This document shows positions 27,503 to 33,942 of a stretch of DNA of 39,041 nucleotides, in pieces. Origin of the DNA: Lachnospiraceae bacterium (GTDB taxonomy: Bacteria; Bacillota; Clostridia; Lachnospirales; Lachnospiraceae); assembly GCA_017552985.1 (NCBI GenBank), contig JAFZNO010000052.1, positions 1 to 39,041 on the forward strand. Direction: 5' to 3'. The notes under the pieces are model-generated. The model worked only from the letters and a program-made list of their open reading frames with translations, was not told the DNA's origin and made no database searches. Position 1 is the first letter of the stretch, and each line of letters begins with the position of its first letter. Both the position numbers and the translations under genes were made by a program.

Positions 27503-28690
27503 CTATGAAATTTGCAGTTTCTTGATCTCTATGCTTTCTATAAATGCCTGTACCCTGGTCCGGAGCTGCCCTTCGGACGACCGTACGTTGTAGGGTCTGT
27601 CCACGGAGAGCACCGGGTATCCGTAATCCTGACGAAGTGCCGTGCTTCCCGTCAGTCGCTCATATGCCCATGGGTCACAGAATTTCACTTGATCATAAAT
27701 GATGCCGTCCGCGCGGTATTCCTTCGCGAGCTCCGCAACGTAAGCCTTGCGTCCGTAAACTTTCTCCATGTTCATCTGACGCGGGCACTGACAGCGGTGC
27801 ACGTACTGCTCACAGACCTGCGTCAGCGCGTCCCTGTCATCCGTAAGCTCTATCACGTCACGCCCCGGAAAGGATCCAAAGCAATACCGGTCCGCGCAGA
27901 CGTAGGCCCCGCACTCCTCGATCAGCTTGACGTATTCCGGATCGTCCATCTCGGATCCCACCACCATAAGCCTAGCGCGGTACTTTTTGTCATCCGGCTC
28001 CCTGGTCTTAATCTCCTCTAAGGTCGCCTCCAGTCTGTCAATGATCATGTCCTTCGGGCAGACGTAGGTCGCCAGCGTCAGGACTGCAAACTCATATCCC
28101 GTGATCCTGGGCCTTTCTTCCTTGCGGAATTCCCCGATGGCCCTGATCACCCGGCAGACGCGGTTGTGCTCCGCCACGGCCTTCCGGATCGCGGCGTCCG
28201 ACACGTCGATGCCATACGTCTCACTCAAGGGCTTCAAAATATGGTTCTTACACTGCAACACAAGTAACTCTACGCCGTTGTCATCCGCCTTGAAGGGAAT
28301 CTCCATGTGCTCATAAAAGAATTTGTCATTCCCTTCCAGCGCCTTTAAAAGCTCCATGTTCTCCGCCGCGCGGTTCATCATCGTGCATCCGTCCGGCGCG
28401 ATCAGGCAGTCCGCAAAATTAAAGCCGCCCTCTATGGCCCGTTCGAGAAGCGCGCGCGCCGTCTCGCAAAGCAGGTTTGACATGTAATAGGTCGCCACGT
28501 CCATGGATCCCGTATTCGGTGCAAACAGCCTCACGCCAAAGCAATTTCCCAGGTTAAACAACGGTTCCGGCGTATTCTCACAAAGGTAGGCCGCACAGAT
28601 CCTCCCCTCGGCCTTTGCCGCCCGCACCAGGTCATTATTTGCATTCTGCAAAAGGTCTTCAAAGTATTGCAGACTCGATAAGTCTCTCAT
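27503..28690 (-). CDS. 2-hydroxyacyl-CoA dehydratase / double-cubane-type iron-sulfur protein, 395 aa
   Basis: Length and order match the HgdB/FldC/BcrB superfamily. ENTPEPLFNLGNCFGVRLFAP is an N-terminal cluster region, FADCLIAPDGCTMMNRAAEN the middle, and QCPRQMNMEK and DQVKFCDPWAYE the C-terminal cluster ligands; RLMVVGSEMDDPEY starts the second Rossmann-like half. More than ten cysteines are present, so a double-cubane cluster protein is as possible as a dehydratase subunit. It is the first gene of the leftward run, preceded by AAGGAAG and a good promoter, and is followed 30 bases later by the membrane protein. The other dehydratase-type protein at 22662 may be its partner, though the two are separated by two signalling-type genes. 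Substrate unknown. Confidence 0.82.
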   Translation of the reverse strand: MRDLSSLQYFEDLLQNANNDLVRAAKAEGRICAAYLCENTPEPLFNLGNCFGVRLFAPNTGSMDVATYYMSNLLCETARALLERAIEGGFNFADCLIAPDGCTMMNRAAENMELLKALEGNDKFFYEHMEIPFKADDNGVELLVLQCKNHILKPLSETYGIDVSDAAIRKAVAEHNRVCRVIRAIGEFRKEERPRITGYEFAVLTLATYVCPKDMIIDRLEATLEEIKTREPDDKKYRARLMVVGSEMDDPEYVKLIEECGAYVCADRYCFGSFPGRDVIELTDDRDALTQVCEQYVHRCQCPRQMNMEKVYGRKAYVAELAKEYRADGIIYDQVKFCDPWAYERLTGSTALRQDYGYPVLSVDRPYNVRSSEGQLRTRVQAFIESIEIKKLQIS

Positions 28691-28765
28691 TCCACTTCCT
28701 TACTTCGCCAAACGTAAGATCTCGCCGTCTGACGCTTTGTTTTCTCGATAAAACTAATTAAAATC

Positions 28766-28794
28766 ATTGTATCACGTCACGGGCAAACAAGCAA
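28766..28794 (-). promoter_or_regulatory. Promoter of the dehydratase-GGDEF operon
   Basis: On the minus strand, TTGCTT (28794-28789) and TACAAT (28771-28766) are 17 bases apart, and TG stands one base before the -10 (TGATACAAT). This is a good sigma-A promoter about 75 bases upstream of the start at 28690. Confidence 0.6.
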
Positions 28795-28838
28795 CGACGA
28801 CACCCCAACGTTTTGCGCTATTTTTATCGTTTTTGCTA

Positions 28839-28865
28839 GGAAAACGTTCTCTCCCGTGATATACT
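28839..28865 (+). promoter_or_regulatory. Extended -10 promoter with a LacI/CcpA-like operator before the GH13 gene
   Basis: TGATATACT (28857-28865) is an extended -10 box. Upstream, GGAAAACGTTCTCT (28839-28852) is a near-palindrome around a central CG, like a cre site or LacI-type operator. It covers the -35 position, where no good hexamer is seen. This suggests catabolite or sugar control of the GH13 gene. A second partial copy, CAACGTTTTGCG, is at 28807-28818. Confidence 0.45.
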
Positions 28866-28930
28866 GAAATAGACCTTAACCGGTCAGGAACCCATTCACG
28901 ATTTTATCACCGCATTTCGGAGGACGTAAC

Positions 28931-30493
28931 ATGAAAAAAAGCAGCTCCCGGTTTCCCAAATGGCTGGACAACGCCGTATTTTACGAGATTTATCCGCAGT
29001 CTTTTCTCGATACCAACGCGGACGGGATCGGTGATTTTCAAGGTATCATCCAAAAACTCGATTACGTAAAGTCCCTTGGCTGTACGGCGCTCTGGATGAA
29101 TCCCTGTTTTGAATCTCCGTTTGGAGACGCCGGATATGACGTCTCCGACTATTACCGCGCCGCCAAGCGGTACGGTACTAACGAAGACCTCAAGCGCCTC
29201 TTCGAGGAAGCGCACCGCCGCGGCATGCACGTGCTCTTGGATCTCGTGCCCGGCCACACCTCCGTGGCCCATCCCTGGTTCAAGGCGTCCATGAAGGCGG
29301 AAAGAAATGAATTCACGGACCGCTACGTCTGGACGGATAACATATGGGAAAGTCCGGATGGACATGCCTCTCTTCGCGGCATCTCCGACCGCGACGGCAG
29401 CTGCATGGTCAACTTTTTCAGTCACCAGCCCGCCCTGAACTATGGTTTCTACAAGCCCGATCCAAAGAAAAAATGGCAACAGCCCATGGATGCCGAAGGG
29501 CCTCAGGCGACGCTTCAGGCCATGAAGGACGTCATGCGCTTTTGGCTGAAAATGGGATGTGACGGCTTCCGCGTTGACATGGCCGGCTCCTTGGTAAAGG
29601 GTGATCCGGACAGTAAAGGCACCATCCGCCTCTGGCAGGACGTCCGCGCCTTTTTGGATCAGGAATTCCCCGATGCCGCCATGATCTCAGAATGGGGCGA
29701 ACCCGACAAGAGTTTGCAGGGCGGTTTTCACATGGACTTCCTTCTTCATTTTGGTCCATCCCATTATAACGATCTGTTCCGCTGCGAGCGCCCCTTCTTT
29801 TCCGGAAACGGGGACGCCAGCGCCTTTGTAAAAAAATATCTGGAAAGCTATGAAAAGTCCGGCCGCAAAGGTTTGATCTGCATTCCCTCCGGAAATCACG
29901 ACATGGACCGCCTGGCCAGAACCATCAGTGGCGTACACCAAAAGATTTCCTTCGCGTTCTTGCTCTCCATGCCGGGTGCGCCCTTTATCTATTACGGCGA
30001 CGAGATCGGCATGCGCTACGTGGAGAACCTGACCTCCGTGGAGGGCGGCTACGGCCGCACCGGTTCCCGCTCGCCCATGCAGTGGGATAACGCGTTAAAT
30101 GCAGGATTTAGCAGTGCTCCCGCGTCAGAACTCTACGTGCCCTTGGATCCGGATCCCAATCGTCCCAACGTCAAGGCCCAGATGGAGGATCCCGATTCCC
30201 TTTGGCATGAGATCCAGCGCCTGATCGCGATCCGGATGGCGCATCCCGCACTGCAAAGCAAAGGGGAAATCCAGTTCATCCAGGCGAAAAAGAACGCTTA
30301 TCCGCTTGCATACCTTCGCACCGCCGGTCAGGAAACAATCCTTGTGGTACTCAATCCTTCTGACCGGGAAGTAAGTTTTTCCTTTGACGGTGCCCTCGGA
30401 GAATGCATCTATTCCATCGGCGGCGAAGCAAAAATGAAAAACGGGCAAGTTACGATCCCTGCCCGCTCTGCATCCTACCATATTTGTAAATAA
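28931..30493 (+). CDS. GH13 alpha-amylase-family glycosidase (cytosolic alpha-glucosidase-like)
   Basis: 520 aa, ATG with GGAGG eight bases upstream. A (beta/alpha)8 barrel with the GH13 conserved regions: LLDLVPGHTS (region I), GFRVDMAG with nucleophile D216, MISEWGEP with acid/base E254, and SGNHDMDR with D324. A beta-sandwich C-domain is at about 440-520. The short start, YEIYPQSFLDTNADGIGDFQGI, is typical of alpha-glucosidase, oligo-1,6-glucosidase and trehalose-synthase types. There is no signal peptide, so it acts on imported oligosaccharides. Exact specificity cannot be told. It is followed after 11 bases by the His-rich protein gene, an odd partner for a sugar enzyme. Confidence 0.93.
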   Translation: MKKSSSRFPKWLDNAVFYEIYPQSFLDTNADGIGDFQGIIQKLDYVKSLGCTALWMNPCFESPFGDAGYDVSDYYRAAKRYGTNEDLKRLFEEAHRRGMHVLLDLVPGHTSVAHPWFKASMKAERNEFTDRYVWTDNIWESPDGHASLRGISDRDGSCMVNFFSHQPALNYGFYKPDPKKKWQQPMDAEGPQATLQAMKDVMRFWLKMGCDGFRVDMAGSLVKGDPDSKGTIRLWQDVRAFLDQEFPDAAMISEWGEPDKSLQGGFHMDFLLHFGPSHYNDLFRCERPFFSGNGDASAFVKKYLESYEKSGRKGLICIPSGNHDMDRLARTISGVHQKISFAFLLSMPGAPFIYYGDEIGMRYVENLTSVEGGYGRTGSRSPMQWDNALNAGFSSAPASELYVPLDPDPNRPNVKAQMEDPDSLWHEIQRLIAIRMAHPALQSKGEIQFIQAKKNAYPLAYLRTAGQETILVVLNPSDREVSFSFDGALGECIYSIGGEAKMKNGQVTIPARSASYHICK

Positions 30494-30504
30494 AGGAGTA
30501 CGTC

Positions 30505-30765
30505 ATGCACGAAAACGAACATACCCATGGTCACGCTCATGACCACGAACACGCATCCGGAGAGGCAACCTCACGCGAAGAAACCCTGGCGCTGCTGTCC
30601 TATATGGTGCATCACAATAAGCATCACGCCGAAGAATTGTCCGGGCTTTCAAAAAGCTTGAGCGGTGACGCCGCCGCCGCATTACAAAAGGCCATCAGCG
30701 CCTTTGAAAACGGCAATGCCGAGCTCGAGCGGGCCCTGGAACTGATGAAAGAAGAATCCTGCTAA
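30505..30765 (+). CDS. Histidine-rich small protein, probable nickel or other metal carrier
   Basis: 86 aa, ATG after AAAGGAG. The first 20 residues hold seven histidines (HENEHTHGHAHDHEHASG), and a second cluster, MVHHNKHHAEEL, starts at about residue 34. The rest is helical and acidic. His-rich tails like this occur in nickel, cobalt and zinc chaperones. It is followed 14 bases later by a CooT-family nickel protein, which makes nickel the best guess. No enzyme domain is present. Confidence 0.75.
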   Translation: MHENEHTHGHAHDHEHASGEATSREETLALLSYMVHHNKHHAEELSGLSKSLSGDAAAALQKAISAFENGNAELERALELMKEESC

Positions 30766-30779
30766 AAGGAGGCCGTCCC

Positions 30780-30974
30780 ATGTGTCTTTCCAACGTTTAT
30801 CTCTTAAAAAATGATCAGGAAAAAGAGCTTTTGTGCAAGAACGTCGCCTCCATTTCTTACGAGAATGGGGAGCTAGTCCTCAAAAACGTTCTTGGGATCC
30901 CCACAAAAATAAAAGGCGAAATCTCCCACGTAGATCTGGTGGAAAACTTCGTCTTTGTAAAGCCTGCGCCATAA
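30780..30974 (+). CDS. cooT: CooT-family nickel-binding protein
   Basis: 64 aa, ATG after AAGGAGG. It starts MCLSNVYL, the cysteine-2 start typical of CooT, the small dimeric nickel carrier that supports CO dehydrogenase maturation, and it keeps the all-beta layout (ISYENGELVLKNVLG, GEISHVDLVENFVFVK). The length is right for the family. The neighbouring His-rich gene and the CooC-type ATPase gene at 36113 fit a nickel pathway. The client enzyme is not visible, because no CO dehydrogenase catalytic gene is in the window. Confidence 0.8.
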   Translation: MCLSNVYLLKNDQEKELLCKNVASISYENGELVLKNVLGIPTKIKGEISHVDLVENFVFVKPAP

Positions 30975-30989
30975 TCCAGCGCTTTTTGA

Positions 30990-31901
30990 TCAACCGGCGG
31001 GATTTTTTTCCCGCCTTTCTTTTTTCCCGAAATGTAGCTCCCGAAGGCCCGTGACCTCATTGCAGATCTCGCGGACGTCACAGACGGAGCACTCCGTCGG
31101 CAGACCCTTTTGGATCTTCGACAAGGAATTCCGGATCTCCACGGCCTTTTGGGCTTCCTTCGCGAGTCCGTTATAATCAAACGCATCCTCAGTGATGAAA
31201 CTCACCCGGACGGCCAAAACCTCCGGGTTTTTCTGATAGTGGGAAATAACGGCATCTCCCATCCGTTCAAACGTGATCCCGTCCTGCAGGGCTTTCTTCG
31301 CCACGCGCACCGGCTCCCTCGCCGACTGTCCGGAGGTCCGCATCATAAATCCCTTCCCATAGACGTGAAACTTCACAAAATCCACGTCCTGCAGGAGCTT
31401 CAAGGTCCGTTCCGCATCCGCTGGATTGCCTGCCTGCTTTGGGTTTTCCGCATCCGCCGGATCGCTTGCCTGCTTTGGGTTTTCCGCATTTTCCGCGCGC
31501 TGCGCCTCCCTCTTCACCAGCACCTCACAGATCCTGGCATAACTTACGTCGCCTTGGATTTCCTGGAGATCCCGTCCGTAAACACAGATTTCATGGTTTG
31601 GAAGCGCATGCGCATCCCTAAAGTCCAGTGCCTCCGCAAAGTCACGTCCTCCCCTAAAGTCACGCCCAGGGACTAAATCCTGCCCTTCCATGAACAATTC
31701 TACGTTGTCGGTTACGCAGGTAAGATTGACGGAAGCCTTGTTTCCTCCGCCTAATTCAAACGCCGCGTCCTTTTGAAAGATCATCTCAAAATCTTTCGTT
31801 TCGGGCCAAGCCTTTGCCGCGTCAAAGGAATGGATCTCCGGAGAAAACCCCGTAAGCAGCTCTCTCACCCGCATGATCAGCGCGTCATGTAATTGCATCA
31901 T
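30990..31901 (-). CDS. Acetyl-CoA synthase beta (CdhC/AcsB)-like protein lacking the A-cluster C-terminal domain
   Basis: 303 aa. It starts by a four-base overlap with the end of the GGDEF gene. It resembles in order the middle part of CdhC/AcsB: FELGGGNK (CdhC ELGGPK), CVYGRDLQEIQGDVSYARICEV (GPD-E-Y-EV), a region around HVYGKGFMMRTSG, LAVRVSFITEDAF (MQVTFYTD), and then a CSVCDVREIC cluster at the place where CdhC has its first A-cluster cysteines. It stops there; the CGCFE-containing domain is missing. It is therefore unlikely to be a working acetyl-CoA synthase and could carry a different metal site. The CooC-type gene in the same run supports a nickel link. Family assignment is by remembered motifs and is moderate. 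Confidence 0.6.
   Translation of the reverse strand: MMQLHDALIMRVRELLTGFSPEIHSFDAAKAWPETKDFEMIFQKDAAFELGGGNKASVNLTCVTDNVELFMEGQDLVPGRDFRGGRDFAEALDFRDAHALPNHEICVYGRDLQEIQGDVSYARICEVLVKREAQRAENAENPKQASDPADAENPKQAGNPADAERTLKLLQDVDFVKFHVYGKGFMMRTSGQSAREPVRVAKKALQDGITFERMGDAVISHYQKNPEVLAVRVSFITEDAFDYNGLAKEAQKAVEIRNSLSKIQKGLPTECSVCDVREICNEVTGLRELHFGKKERREKNPAG
30996..31027 (+). terminator. Rho-independent terminator of the GH13 - His-rich - CooT transcript
   Basis: GGCGGGA (30996-31002), a T6 loop and TCCCGCC (31009-31015) are followed by TTTCTTTTTT. It lies 22 bases after the CooT stop and inside the last codons of the convergent ACS-like gene. Confidence 0.85.
31412..31483 (-). repeat. Two tandem 36-bp repeats inside the ACS-like gene
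   Basis: Two in-frame 36-bp copies encode ENPKQAGNPADA and ENPKQASDPADA. They form a low-complexity linker insert between the two conserved parts of the protein. Copy number is likely to vary between strains. Confidence 0.85.
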
Positions 31902-33097
31902 TCCTTCACCGTTTCTCCCGCATTTTCGCTAAGGACTCTTCCCTTCAGATATCCCTTGCGCTCATACATCTTTCTGTCCGCGCGCATAAAGACGTCGTTA
32001 TAGCTATTGTCAGACCCGGGATCATAGATACTAAAACCGCTCGCGACGACTACGAGGCCATCCTTTTGGTTCTTGTCTACGTCAGCGTCAAAGCCCCGCA
32101 TGATCTCGTCCCTGTCCCTGTAGTCCAATTCTTCCATGATGACGACAAATTCATCACCGCCAATGCGGAACACGGGACTGTACTTAAACCGCAGGCAGAT
32201 GAACTTGCAAGCGTCCTTGATGTATTGATCACCCGCGTCATGGCCAAGGGTGTCGTTCACTTTTTTCAGATCATTCAGGTCAAATACCGCGACGGCATAT
32301 TCCTTAATGGTTCCTTCTTCCACGCGGATCTCCAGGTCCCTCAGCTTCTCCAGGTAAGCCAGCTTGTTCTTGACGCCCGTAAGCGCGTCCCTGTAGGCTA
32401 ACTGCTTGGTCGTACCGATCTCCCGGGAATACGATACGGTCTCGTCCTTGTAGACGAAGGTATGGATCATGCACGTGGCCAAAAGACATCCCACCGCATA
32501 AAACGGCATCAGCGGATACAGGGACTGAAGTGCAATAAAAATGGTCATTGCGATGCCCGAAAAACCTATGGTCTTATGGTGCCGCTTGTCCTCATCCTCC
32601 GCTTTCACTGACACAATAAAGGAGTAAACGGAGGTCATAAAGAACAAAAACATTTGAATGAAAAGCGTTACGTATCTTGCCCTGCCTGGCACGTATTCCT
32701 TATCTTCGCTGAAGCCAAACACGATCGGCACGAAGAAATTAATGATAAGAACGACTACCTCATAGATCGTAATGATCCAGCCGGCATAGATCAGGAATTT
32801 GCCGTACGCCTTCTTGTTTTTTAGGTACGCTACGACAAATCTTGTCCACAGGAACACGGAAATCACCATGGACAGGAAGTAGATCACCGTGTCCGCGTAC
32901 GTCAGCGTGATCAACCTTTGCCCGTACAAAATTCCCCAAAAAATGTCCGACAGAAGATAAACGATAACTCCAAAAAGGAAATGTCGGTATCTTCGCTTTG
33001 CAACCTGACTTTTCTCGAGGTGAGCATTCATCAGGGCCTCATAATTGACAATAATAAGAACGGTAATGGAAAGCATTCCTATGCTGGCGTAATACAT
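31898..33097 (-). CDS. Membrane-bound GGDEF diguanylate cyclase
   Basis: 399 aa from the ATG at 33097, chosen for the GGGAGGAG in front; a longer reading (to 33175) overlaps the activator gene and has no site. Six to seven membrane helices (about 1-230) form a probable sensor, followed by a GGDEF domain (about 250-395) with FDLNDLKKVNDTLGH and an intact RIGGDEF. It should make cyclic di-GMP. The RxxD inhibition site is not clear (FKYSPVFRIGGDEF). It sits between the dehydratase activator and the ACS-like gene, overlapping the latter by four bases, so it may report metabolic or redox state. Input signal unknown. Confidence 0.88.
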   Translation of the reverse strand: MYYASIGMLSITVLIIVNYEALMNAHLEKSQVAKRRYRHFLFGVIVYLLSDIFWGILYGQRLITLTYADTVIYFLSMVISVFLWTRFVVAYLKNKKAYGKFLIYAGWIITIYEVVVLIINFFVPIVFGFSEDKEYVPGRARYVTLFIQMFLFFMTSVYSFIVSVKAEDEDKRHHKTIGFSGIAMTIFIALQSLYPLMPFYAVGCLLATCMIHTFVYKDETVSYSREIGTTKQLAYRDALTGVKNKLAYLEKLRDLEIRVEEGTIKEYAVAVFDLNDLKKVNDTLGHDAGDQYIKDACKFICLRFKYSPVFRIGGDEFVVIMEELDYRDRDEIMRGFDADVDKNQKDGLVVVASGFSIYDPGSDNSYNDVFMRADRKMYERKGYLKGRVLSENAGETVKE

Positions 33098-33125
33098 AAA
33101 ATTGCTCCTCCCAAATATCAACGAA

Positions 33126-33917
33126 TTATTTCCGCAGCCCTTTCTGCCTTGCAAATTCTGCAGCGCCAAGCGCACCCATAAGCTGCGGGTCAGTCTTTAA
33201 TTCAATGACTTTGATCTTCAAAACCTTTTCAATGGCCGCCTTTAAGCCGTCATTCTTTGCGCAGCCGCCCGTCAGCGCAATGCTGTCGGTGGCACCGGCC
33301 TTCTTGGCCATAATAAAACAGCGCTTTGCCACTGCCATCTGAATGCCAGCCGCGATTTCCTCCATCGGCTTGCCCTCTCCGACAAGACTGATGACCTCCG
33401 ACTCAGCAAACACGGTACACTGCGCGGTGATGGGGATCACGTTCTTCGCTTTGAGCGAGAGCTTTGAAAACTCTGGCAGCTCCATCTCAAACGAACGTGC
33501 CATCGCTTCGTAAAAGCGTCCCGTGCCTGCCGCACACTTGTCATTCATGGCGAAATTCTTGACGGTTCCGTCCGTATCCACGGCGATTCCCTTGACGTCC
33601 TGGCCGCCTATGTCGATGATGGCCTTAACGCCGGGATCCGTCACGTGCACCCCCATGGCGTGACAGGAAATCTCTGATACGTTCTCGTCGGCAAAGGGTA
33701 CCTTGTTGCGGCCGTATCCCGTGCCGATCAGGTACGTAAGATCACTGGAATCCTTTAATCCTGCTGCCGTCAGCACCTCCTGCATGGCGCTTTTCGCAGA
33801 TTCCTCCGCGCGGATCCTGCTTCTGATGGTCGTACTCGAGAGAATCTTCCCCTCCTCGTCCACGATCACTGCCTTGGTATAGGTGGAACCCACGTCGCAT
33901 CCGCCAAAATACTTCAT
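33126..33917 (-). CDS. 2-hydroxyacyl-CoA dehydratase activator (HgdC/FldI-like ASKHA ATPase)
   Basis: 263 aa, the normal length of this family, ATG with AAGGAG. Nucleotide-binding motifs: CDVGSTYTKAVIVDEEG at the start, IDIGGQDVKGI in the middle and ALTGGCAKNDGL near the end. The two cysteines that hold the shared [4Fe-4S] cluster of the homodimer are in NDKCAAGTGRF and ITAQCTVFAESE. It uses ATP to send one low-potential electron to a dehydratase component. Likely clients in the window are the proteins at 22662 and 27503. It lies 25 bases after the TIR gene and 28 bases before the GGDEF start, so it belongs to that run. Confidence 0.92.
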   Translation of the reverse strand: MKYFGGCDVGSTYTKAVIVDEEGKILSSTTIRSRIRAEESAKSAMQEVLTAAGLKDSSDLTYLIGTGYGRNKVPFADENVSEISCHAMGVHVTDPGVKAIIDIGGQDVKGIAVDTDGTVKNFAMNDKCAAGTGRFYEAMARSFEMELPEFSKLSLKAKNVIPITAQCTVFAESEVISLVGEGKPMEEIAAGIQMAVAKRCFIMAKKAGATDSIALTGGCAKNDGLKAAIEKVLKIKVIELKTDPQLMGALGAAEFARQKGLRK

Positions 33918-33942
33918 TTCAAGCCAAACTCCTTCCAGCCCG

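Noticed and set aside
33098-33175. N-terminal extension of the membrane GGDEF protein (26 more codons)
   Set aside because: It overlaps the activator gene, and the clear ribosome site lies just before the ATG at 33097.
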